Shown here piece by piece: positions 56,233 to 64,000 of a stretch of DNA of 64,000 bases (the stretch's first letter is position 1; each line of letters starts with the position of its first letter). Below the pieces are notes generated by a model that was given only the letters and a program-made list of their open reading frames with translations, was not told the origin of the DNA and did no database searches. Source of the stretch: Stagonosporopsis chrysanthemi (lineage: Eukaryota > Ascomycota > Dothideomycetes > Pleosporales > Didymellaceae). Both the position numbers and the translations under genes were made by a program. The stretch spans positions 124,001 to 188,000 of the forward strand of contig JAFISE010000030.1 in assembly GCA_022560025.1 (NCBI GenBank), in the 5' to 3' direction.

Positions 56233-57271
56233 TCATTCGTCCTGTTGCCACTGGTACTCGAGCTTTTCAATATTGGCTTTGCGGTTCCTTGATTTGAACC
56301 ATTCGCTCTCAAAACCATTACCCCGGTCAACACCGTCCCACCGATGGCCAGGACGAATGCCGTACCGATTTGGCTGGAAAGCGCCTGTATATAGTGGCTT
56401 GCCCGTGATACTGCGCCCAGCTTTCTTTTTGCGTAGAAATCCCGCTGCGGGGTCGTTCCAGTGGCCTCGCTCCTTCAGTTCGTCGTTCAACTCCGCATCG
56501 TCTGCGTATCGCGCAACAGTCATTGTTTTGGCATCCTGAAGCTGCTGTCTTCTTTTCGCTGCAGCTGCATTTTGTACATCGCCGCGAGCTTCCCTCTCCT
56601 TTTCCAGCTTTATGCGCTCCTCTTCTTCTGCCTTTTTCCGCGCTTCTGCACGCTTCATCGCAACGTTGATAACGCGACCGCTAGCGTCTCGGTATATGGT
56701 TTGTTGTGCTGCAGCACCCAGCTCCTTTGTGGCCTGTTCCGCTTTCCGTTGCTCAGCATCTTGTCGCTCCTTCATATCTGCAGCTACCTGAGCAGCTGTT
56801 TGTAGACCTGCTCTTGCGCCAGACTCCAATCTCAGTACCCCTTCTGTGTCTACCATCTCCGGTGCCTCGTCTTCGGCGTCTGCAGCTTCTTGTCGATCCG
56901 CAGCGGTCGATGCTATAATCGCGTCGGCAGCGGCTTGATCGGCGGCGAGTTGTTCTGCATGTGAAGGTGCTGCGACGCCTACTGTTGCCCAGGTTGCGGC
57001 GCTGGTCCCTTTGGACTTCTTCTTCGACTTCTTGAGGCCTGCACCTCCCACTGGAATGCATGTTAGATGAGAGCAGCATTTTGAATTATTAAGAAGGCTT
57101 ACTGATCATAGGCGCATCCTCGTCATCTTCATCTGCCTGATTCTTCCACCCAAAATTATCGTCATCGTCGATTGTTAGGCCGCCATTCTTTTCCTTCCTC
57201 TTGCGCTTTTTCGACTTTCTTTCCGAGTCCGCTGTGAGGTAGTTCTTCGCCAAGTAATCAGCGAGTGTCAT
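56233..57271 (-). CDS. BUD13: Pre-mRNA-splicing factor Bud13/Cwc26
   Basis: Bud13 is part of the RES complex (with Snu17 and Pml1) that joins the activated spliceosome and helps splicing and nuclear retention of pre-mRNA. Two exons on the minus strand (57103-57271 and 56233-57050) with a 52-bp intron (GTAAGC donor, CTAAC branch) encode 328 residues. I start at 57271 because MTLADYLAKNYLTAD is the conserved family N-terminus; an in-frame ATG at 57352 would add 27 residues. After a basic/acidic linker and helical middle comes the Bud13 domain: TIYRDASGRVINVAMKRAEA, then YADDAELNDELKERGHWNDPAAGFL, and the C-terminal RYGIRPGHRWDGVDRGNGFE, which carries the conserved Trp segment that binds Snu17. 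Confidence 0.95.
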
Positions 57272-57530
57272 ATTGTGGTGGTGCTTGTCCGTCCAAGGTG
57301 CTTGCTCTGCATCGAAAGTGTGATGCTCAGAAAGAACTACTGGTCTTGGCACGATGTCACGTGTCGACGTGTGAACGCGGCTTCAACTGATCAACTGTTC
57401 TCTACTTGCTCAGTGCACGCTCCACCCACAAAAGCAACTGCTTGAGCAACTTGAGAACTACTCCCAACCCTTACCGCTAATTTCGCCGTATAGTCGAGCT
57501 TGTCGGAGTCAGCGGTCACGGTCAAAGGTC
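57272..57530. promoter_or_regulatory. Shared divergent promoter region (BUD13 / alkyltransferase-like gene)
   Basis: 259 bp separate the two start codons, implying overlapping control regions. No TATA box is obvious. Confidence 0.45.
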
Positions 57531-58179
57531 ATGGCACCAGGCGCACGCTCAGAGGAAGCGTGGCTCTGGCATACAACAGTCTGTGAGGCGATACAAGAAG
57601 TACCCCATGGTAAGGTGACTACTTATGCGCACATTGCAAGGCTAGTCGGGAAACGTGAGCGCTCCAGATGTACAGTCGTGATGCGTTGATGGTCACTGAC
57701 ATTTTGTAGCTCAGTGTCCTAGGTAAGACACAGGATCACAACGATACATCAGGGCAATGTTGCTAATGCGTGACGTCAAAGACAAGTCGGTGTTTGTCTC
57801 AAGCACCTGCCTCCACCATCAACAGACCCAAGCAAAAAGAACCCGACCTACCATAGTGGTAACGTGCCGTGGCAGCGCGTGATCAATTCCAAAGGTTGCA
57901 TCAGCCCAAGGTCAGTATCCCGCCTTTGTCTAGGCCGCTGCTTTTGTGTTACCTGCTTTGAGTTCTTTGTCTGACCATGTCCAAAGAGGACCAGGCGCGG
58001 CAAGCCATCAGGCTGAAGCCTTGAGGAGAGAGGGTGTGGAAGTAAGCCAGGACAGCATGAGCCAGTATACTGTTGACCTCAAAGACTACGGGTGGTTTCC
58101 AGACAGTCTTCCAAGCGAAGCAGAGTTGGTGGACAGCAGCGACGAGGAGGATGAAGAGGCAGCAGCTTATCATACCTGA
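57531..58179 (+). CDS. Alkyltransferase-like protein (ATL; Atl1 homolog)
   Basis: ATL proteins bind O6-alkylguanine in DNA, flip the base out and mark it for nucleotide excision repair, without removing the alkyl group. Four exons (57531-57654, 57710-57722, 57782-57910, 57987-58179) encode 152 residues. Exon 2 has only 13 bases but is needed for the frame. The MGMT DNA-binding fold is clear: VCEAIQEVPHGKVTTYAHIARLVGK (with Tyr33), then the Arg finger in PRQVG, LKHLPPP, and VPWQRVINSKGCISPR. The active-site motif of the repair methyltransferase, PCHR, reads PWQR here: Trp76 replaces the alkyl-accepting Cys. That is the hallmark of ATL proteins. An acidic tail (DSSDEEDEEAAAY) is added at the C-terminus. 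The protein should be nuclear. Confidence 0.94.
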
Positions 58180-59304
58180 ATGCATCGGCGCATCGGCTAG
58201 GAACGGCGCTGTCTATGATGTTGTTTTGGCACACCACTCCTTCACGAGGCCTGGCAGATAAGGTCGACAACGAGCTTCGTGTCAGCGGTCTCGCCTAGGG
58301 TACCAAGCCTAACGTTTCTCTTGAATGCAAGTTACGGGGTACATGCCGAAGGGGGTCCATGGGCGGAGAGCTGGCCGTCCTAGCCGTAAAGGGCGCAGAC
58401 TGATGACCGGCCAATTCCGGAGGCTGGAAATTGAGGAGTCGGTCTTATAATTAGCCACAGCGCGTGGAACCTACGTAGCTGCGCAGCACTCTGTCAGTCT
58501 GAGAATAATGCAGGAGAAGCGACTCGCAACTACATCGTACTCTAGCATTGACAAGAGCTGTGATAGTTGCTATGCGGAGCCTATCGATAGCCGTGTGTTT
58601 GTTATCGAGATGACGGGATGCATGTCGGGACGTGACGGCTACTGTTTGGGGATGCCGAGATATGTGGGGTCGAGCGATCGAGGCTTGTGCATGTGCATCG
58701 CACCTCCGCCCCGACCAACGCTCAGCCTTCAGACCACCCACGTTTGCGAAAGTAAGGCGCATGATTTCCCAATGATGCAATTTTGGGTGAGGACCACCAA
58801 CGCGTCAAACCGGATCCAAAGCGGGCTGACGGTCTCGGCGTATCGGAGCTGCCCCAGGTGGTCACGTACCTAATGGCTTCCCGCGCCTCCAGCTCCACGC
58901 TCCTTATCAGGGACCATACCGTGGATAACAAAGGCGCATGCGACGTATGCCACTACATAAAGGGCGGTTCACTGTAAGAACCAACGGCTTCCCCGCGCTG
59001 CCATTAGCTTCATCCCCTGCCTGAGTACCTGCATCGCCACTCTCCTGCCTAATCTTGAGTCACTTCTCAACAAGCCAGTCATACCCGAGACCTCAGACAG
59101 CTGCTTCCAGTCACCAGTCACGCCTTCACTTGGTACCGAGCTTATTAATACCTGTCGTTGCTGTCATACCTGCCGTTTGTTGACTATCACTCAACCACTC
59201 CCTACACCTCTAGCTCCCTCTTACTAGCTACCCAACGCGCTCTTCACTGCTATTCCGTTGACATAACCTTCTCATCGATCAAGCCAGGCTTCGACACATT
59301 CGTC
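58180..59304. other. Intergenic region with C/T-rich leader
   Basis: About 1.1 kb. The last 250 bp (59050-59304) are C/T-rich and look like the 5' leader of the next gene. No other gene is supported. Confidence 0.45.
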
Positions 59305-59864
59305 ATGGCGTCTGAGCAGACTTACACCGGCGACCTCCGCAGCGAAGCCAAGGAGTTCCGCCGTGACAAGGACAGCAGGGTGAAGTGGTCGAACGGACAG
59401 TCGTTCGGCCCTGGCCGGCGTATCGAGGATGGCAAGCCTCGCCCTGCTCGTGTCTACCCTCATATCAAGTGAGTCGGTGCAGTTAAAGTGCCTGGGCACC
59501 TACTGACAGACGCAGGTCCTCATACCCTGGTCCCATGAAAGCCCGAACAGCTCTTCACAAGGACATGGCCGTCGCTAGCGACGATTCCTCAGCAGACGAG
59601 GAGGTCGAGCACCCGTCCACCGCTCCTGCCCCAGACGCCGAGGTCGCCTACTCTTACGATGCCGAGCGAGGACCAACGCACGGCAGCCAGATCCTTAACG
59701 GCGCTCTCGAGCAGGCCATCGAGCGATTCGAGACGCGAGAGATGGACAAGTTGATCAAGAACGAGTATGAGGTGCTGGACGCCGACGGCGAGCCCCTGTC
59801 GCCCGCTCCAAAGAAGAGGCATGTCGCTCCGGAAGATGCCGATTACGAGTTTGTCGACGCGTAA
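59305..59864 (+). CDS. Acidic fungal protein of unknown function
   Basis: Two exons (59305-59468 and 59516-59864; 47-bp intron with GTGAGT donor, CTGAC branch and CGCAG acceptor) encode 170 residues. I do not recognise a domain. The N-terminal third is basic and Gly/Arg-rich (EAKEFRRDKDSRVKW, GPGRRIEDGKPRPARVYP). The middle is acidic and Ser-rich (ASDDSSADEEVEHP), followed by a predicted helix (GSQILNGALEQAIERFETREMDKLIKNEYEVLD) and a KKRH-type basic cluster near the end. It has no signal peptide or membrane segment. The clean intron and codon pattern make it a real gene. Soluble, possibly nuclear location is an inference from composition. Confidence 0.75.
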
Positions 59865-59939
59865 TATCTTCTGGTTCTGAGATCTGGTCTCGTTTCACAC
59901 TTTGATTTCCTTCTCAGCGTTGGATTTGCATCCACTTGA

Positions 59940-60125
59940 TCAGCGTTTCTCCTTACACTCAACCGGCTTCAGCGCCATCTCTATCTCTTGCACTGGTTCG
60001 ACCTGATTTACTTGCATTGCACGGTCTATGGCATCAATAGGTGAGCGTACGGCGCTTTCTGAGGACTTGAGCAGCCCTATACCACGTTGGCTTGCTTCGG
60101 GATTATTGCTTTCATATACGGTCAT
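59940..60125 (-). CDS. Possible small protein (61 residues)
   Basis: An ORF on the minus strand starts at an ATG in fair context (TGCCATGAC) and has ordinary protein-like composition: MTVYESNNPEASQRGIGLLK at the start, and KPVECKEKR at the end. It has no recognisable motif and lies in the 3' flank of the preceding gene. It may be a small orphan gene or chance. Confidence 0.25.
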   Translation of the reverse strand: MTVYESNNPEASQRGIGLLKSSESAVRSPIDAIDRAMQVNQVEPVQEIEMALKPVECKEKR

Positions 60126-60660
60126 GGCAGATTGATGTCGGATGATTCAAAGAATTTGTTAGTCTGAGCTCGGTCCGAGCATCCAGTACCGTGGTTCATA
60201 GTCAGACTAATTAGAATGTTGGGTTGCATGAATTCATGCTTCTTCAAATCTGAACCTGTGTAACAGCCATAATGGTGTGTGAAAACGCATACGAACGAAG
60301 TCGCAATGCTGATGCGTCGTTCCGAGCTCAGTGGCGTGAGTGGTGTGCTTTGCCAAGTACTGCGCAGAGGCGTTATCGGTCAGCAAAGCATACGTCATCG
60401 CTGAACAAGCCTCATGCGCACCACGCGACGCTCTTCCAGAACAGTTCCTTTTGCGCCTAAACCGCGGCCAAGTGTGCCAATCATCACCAAGCGCGTCACG
60501 ATTGACACTTCATTGGACCTCCGGCGCATTGTGCACTCACTGGCAACTTGTTGACGGGCTGACACTTTCCTTACTTTTTCCAACAGCACTTGCTGTTCGA
60601 ACACTCACATTCTCACGCTCGTAGGCTATTCTACAACATCACTCCTCAACCCTCTCCGCT
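60126..60660. other. Intergenic region
   Basis: About 535 bp upstream of the hydrolase gene. C/T-rich near its 3' end; no gene is seen. Confidence 0.4.
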
Positions 60661-62027
60661 ATGCCCGGAAGCCGACCAAGATGGATGCTACATGTGCAAG
60701 CCGTGTTCTGGAGGTTCCTTATGGGGATTGGCATGTCTCTCCACAAAATGGCACGACCTCGGCCATCGCGACCTACGTTCCATAAGGACATCGACGCAAC
60801 TGTCTCTCCCATCAAAGGCAAATTCCGACTGCACTTCTATGTACCGAAGGACTACATGCGCTACAAGAAGCTGAAGGGGAGCAAAAAGTACCCTTGCGTG
60901 ATCAACTTCCATGGTGGAGGCTTTGTGTTAGGGTCGGCGCACGACGATGCGCGCTGGTCGAACATCGTCGTCAAGGAGGTTGGCGCAGTCGTGGTCTCCG
61001 TCGCGTATCGCCTCGCGCCTGAGTATCCATTTCCTACTGCGGTAGAAGACGGCGCAGATGCAATACTATGGCTCGCCCAAAATGCAGAAGAGCTCATGTT
61101 GGACCCGGATCGATTCGCTGTTTCAGGTTTTTCTTCTGGAGGTAACATGAGCTTCACGGTACCTCTGTGTCTGCAGGGCGAGTTGTTCGACCGAACACCA
61201 ACCGGCGCACGGATTATAGACGGGCGTGCTGGCAGCGTACCAAATGCCGTCATCCAGCCTCCCCCAACCGCAAACTCGACAGCAGCTGCTGGTGGCTCCA
61301 CCTCTCGCATACCGCTCATGCGCCAACAGTCACGCCTCGACCGAATTGCCATGCTGCGCGAGACGGGCGAGTCGTCTCTGTCGCTCGTCTCATCGTACAA
61401 AGACGGACCAGCTGTGTCGATCATGACTACAGCCAACAACAGAGTGGCGAAGATTAGAGGAATAGTGTCCTTCTACCCACCTACCGACTATACTGTTACC
61501 CGTGCCCAGCGAAGGGCGACGTGTGCGCGCGCAGACCAGAACCTCCCTGCTGTCTTTACAGAACTCTTCGACGACTCTTACCTTCAACCGCCCTCTCTCG
61601 ACCTCGCACACCCCTGGCTTAGCCCTGGGCAAGCGCCAACACGGATGCTCGAGGCATTGCCAGATGATATTGTTATGTTTTGCTGTGAATGGGACATGCT
61701 ACTTGCCGAGGGTGAACGTTTCAGGGATAAGCTCCAAAACGACCTGGGAAAGCGTGTACATTATCACTGTGTTCCTGGAGTGCCGCGTAAGTATCCAAAT
61801 GCATGCTTCAAGATGCAAGACTGACATGGACAGATGGATGGGACAAGGCGCCAAATCCGCTCAGAGAATCCCCCGGCGCAAGAGATCAGTATTTGATCGC
61901 CTGCAAAGAGCTGAGGAGAATGTTTGAGCTGGACGAGGACGAGGAAGATAACGAGTATGTGGATTTGCCGTGCAGGCGGTATCACAAATCTGTGGACCTG
62001 GGTAAGCTGCAGGTGCCATCAAGGTAA
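60661..62027 (+). CDS. Hormone-sensitive-lipase-type alpha/beta hydrolase
   Basis: Two exons (60661-61786 and 61834-62027, 47-bp intron) encode 439 residues. The family hydrolyses short- to medium-chain esters. The oxyanion-hole motif HGGGF lies at 84-88. The nucleophile is Ser158 in VSGFSSGGN. The acid is Asp in CEWDMLLAEGERF, and the catalytic His in VPHGWDK is created by the splice junction, which strongly supports the intron. RLAPEYPFPTAVED is typical of the HSL group. Between nucleophile and acid there is a long insert (about 185-300), Ser/Gly-rich and with low conservation. No signal peptide is clear; the N-terminal segment WMLHVQAVFWRFLMGIGMSL could be a membrane anchor. The C-terminus is acidic. 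Substrate unknown. Confidence 0.9.
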
Positions 62028-62055
62028 GATAAGGCTGGGGTAAAGAGTATCACGA

Positions 62056-62527
62056 ATGTTGAAGGGCATTTCCGGCGTTTTCTCTGTACTCATAGGATTG
62101 ACAGCGATTTTGATCATTCATCGTCTTCTCTTTCTTACGCCTTGTTTCTGTGTCGCGTGTTGTCTACACCGGATGCTTTCGGCAGTAGGCAGGCACTACG
62201 AAGTGCTTCATCTGTTGTTTCAGCGTTGAAGTAGAATTACCCATTTTACCAGTCGACATACTACCGTCAAGCCGCACTCTGGGTACGAGGCCTATCAGAG
62301 ATGCTTTCGATCGACACGTCTTGCTAGAGGCATTGATGAACGGGACATGCATGAATCTAAACTTTGTGTCTTTGGATGGTTACTGGACATGGCGCAGACA
62401 AACTGTCAGTCTAGTCCAAAGGAGAGAATTTATGCTACCAATTGCTCGGGAGATCATGTCCTCATGGAAATCAAAGGCCGATCGGGTATCTACAGATGCG
62501 AATGATCTCTTTCTGAGAACCTCATGA
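62056..62527 (+). other. Unrecognised exon-like stretch, possible gene or relic
   Basis: From a good acceptor (polypyrimidine, CTGTTGTTTCAG ending 62223) an open frame of about 100 codons runs to the stop at 62525-62527. It reads like real protein: it begins VEVELPILPVDILPSS, and later contains RDAFDRHVLLEALMNG, SLDGYWTWRRQTVSLVQ and EFMLPIAREIMSSW. Upstream, an ATG at 62056 opens a 57-codon frame with a hydrophobic stretch (LIGLTAILIIHRLLFL). I could not find a strong donor that joins the two in frame. I recognise no family. It may be a short unannotated gene, the remains of one, or chance. Confidence 0.3.
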
Positions 62528-62856
62528 TGGGCGACCCAGCGATCTTTGGAGATCTAATCTGTCTCAACGAAGATTCACTCGGACGACAGTAGAAAAGACT
62601 GGGGGCGAAGGTGATGTGCTATCCGGAGACATTTCCTCGAGTTGGACATACCGAGCGGTGCGGTGACTGTCGCTGGTCTGCGAAATGACATCCTGGAAGT
62701 ATTCTTAGGGACTACTTTGGCAAGATACTGCTACGAAAAATCACTTCCCTCCGTCAGGTTGATCGCGAGGGTATTTTTAGCTTCATAAAGAAGTGTACTA
62801 GTAGCTTGAGCACTTGAGCACCATCTATTCTGATTTAATGTATTCTTCACATCCGC
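62528..62856. other. Intergenic region
   Basis: 329 bp before the aldolase stop codon. Nothing recognised. Confidence 0.35.
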
Positions 62857-63975
62857 CTAAGCTCCATTGCTTGTCTCATTGCTCTCGCCATTGCTCTCGT
62901 CATTTCCTCCAACAGCAAACTGCTTCGCAGAAGTCCTAGCTTGTTGCAGCGACCCATGAATCAACTTTGATAAGCCCCAGACATCGAACTGAACAGCAAT
63001 CGCTCGGAAACCCTGCTGAATCAACATAGGAACCATGTCGACACTCATCGCACCACTACGACGTATTAGCAGTATTTCATAAACTTCATCATCAGTAGCC
63101 ACTTACCCAAAGATTGGCAGCCCGTGCTTCTGCGCTGCTGCGCCGAACTTGCCCATCGCCTCCAGAAACTTCGGGTCAGGCTCGCCGCCCAGCGCAGTCG
63201 ACAGGTCCAAACCAGCATCAATCATGTAGTCACCGGGCCCGAACATGAGCGCATGTACACCAGGTACAGCAGCGATCTCGTCGGCGTTCTCTACACCTTT
63301 TACGGACTCGATCTGTGGGATGATACAAATGTGATTGTTGCTTGTGGCGACGTTGTAGTTGTCCTTGGAATAGAGCGAAGCATCATACACTCCGGGGGTA
63401 AAAGTCCAAGGGCTGAAAGAGCGGTGGCCTAGGGGGGCTGCAGAGTGTTAGTGGAAAAATAAAGAGAGTTAGTGGTAAAGGGGCGTACGGTAGTAAACCT
63501 CTTTGATCATATCCTTGACTTCTTGCGCAGACTCAACATGGGGGATCACAATACCCGCTGCTCCGGCGTCGAGGGCAGTGCTCAGCGAGAGCTCGTCGTT
63601 CTTGGGGATACGGACGATAACCAGCGCGCGGCCCTCTGAGTGGGTCTGTGCCGCGTGGATAGCACTTTTGTCGTCAATTCTTATATCTCTACTTGGAAAC
63701 GAAAGTTTCTAGTCGACTTACTCGTGCAGCTCCAGCCTGTTGAACATACCATGCTCAACGTCTATCCATACGAAATCGGGCTTTGCTTGTGCGAGCAGCT
63801 TGGTCACGAATGTGCTGGGGATGCCGTGTGCAACGCCAAAGAGTGTCTTCGAGGGATCTGCCTGAGCATCTTTGAGGGCTTGACGTAGGTTACCGGGGTA
63901 TGTGAGCATAGCAGCCCGGTAGGGCGCTTGGGCATGCAGGTGAGGTTGCTCGCTGTAGGGTTTGAATTCAGCCAT
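62857..63975 (-). CDS. HpcH/HpaI-type class II aldolase
   Basis: The family cleaves or forms 2-keto-hydroxy acids such as 4-hydroxy-2-oxo-heptanedioate, with pyruvate as one product, using a divalent metal. Four exons on the minus strand (63722-63975, 63489-63664, 63107-63437, 62857-63055; introns 57, 51 and 51 bp) encode 319 residues. Family signatures are KTLFGVAHGIPS near residue 43, DFVWIDVEHGMFNRLELHDAI, VIVRIPKND, AGAAGIVIPHVES, the metal-binding Glu in IIPQIES, and MFGPGDYMIDAG with the second metal ligand. Splicing restores each of these junctions, for example HD-AIHAAQ and FG-GAMSVD. The Asn/Glu-rich C-terminal tail is variable. No targeting signal is seen. The start codon is 25 bp from the window edge, so the promoter is not visible. 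Confidence 0.92.
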
Positions 63976-64000
63976 ATTGATGTTCGTTTTATTGAGATCG

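Overview
This window is nuclear DNA from a filamentous ascomycete (Pezizomycotina; a Dothideomycete-like, plant-associated fungus is an inference). The genes carry many short GT..AG introns, mostly 47 to 90 bp, with CTNAC/CTAAT-type branch sites near the acceptor. The gene set is typical of such fungi: Atg11, Sch9, Did2, Bud13, a DUF4360 secreted protein, a pectate lyase and a secreted GMC oxidoreductase. I found no bacterial operon, CRISPR array, rRNA or convincing tRNA. Exon boundaries were worked out by hand from splice motifs and frame continuity.

Layout. (1) 1-3944 is the 3' part of ATG11. (2) 3945-13440 is gene-poor: I can support only a small Cys-rich protein (7233-7835, minus) and a secreted PAN/apple-like protein (10435-11004, minus), plus simple repeats including a long GTTCTT hexanucleotide array. 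(3) 13441-16019 holds a divergent pair, homoserine dehydrogenase and a CCDC174-like protein. (4) 16.2-27.5 kb is a block of degenerate, same-strand, pyrimidine-rich tandem repeats. It is clearest at 16.25-17.05 kb, where units are about 90-100 bp. A single intact secreted DUF4360 gene (23351-24097) sits inside it.

(5) 28.5-40 kb is dense: succinyl-CoA ligase beta subunit, a lysine/glutamate-rich protein, 3-ketoacyl-CoA thiolase, NTF2, a GRE2-like reductase, a MetE-like methyltransferase and a proline-racemase-family enzyme. (6) 40.9-50 kb holds a secreted GMC oxidoreductase, a secreted glutaminyl cyclase, a MaoC-type hydratase ending in a peroxisomal AKL signal, and the Sch9 kinase. (7) 51.5-64 kb holds NC2-beta, Did2/CHMP1, pectate lyase, Bud13, an alkyltransferase-like protein, an unrecognised acidic protein, an HSL-type hydrolase, an unrecognised exon-like stretch and an HpcH/HpaI aldolase.

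Most genes are unrelated housekeeping genes, so this is an ordinary chromosome arm rather than a dedicated gene cluster. Loose themes are fatty-acid oxidation (thiolase, MaoC hydratase), nutrient and autophagy control (Atg11, Sch9), and a secreted set (GMC oxidoreductase, pectate lyase, glutaminyl cyclase, DUF4360, PAN protein). The least explained feature is the degenerate satellite block at 16-27.5 kb. Of the enzymes, those most worth a second look are the proline-racemase homolog (Ser in place of the first catalytic Cys), the GMC enzyme (Asn in place of the second catalytic His) and the alkyltransferase-like protein (Trp in place of the reactive Cys).
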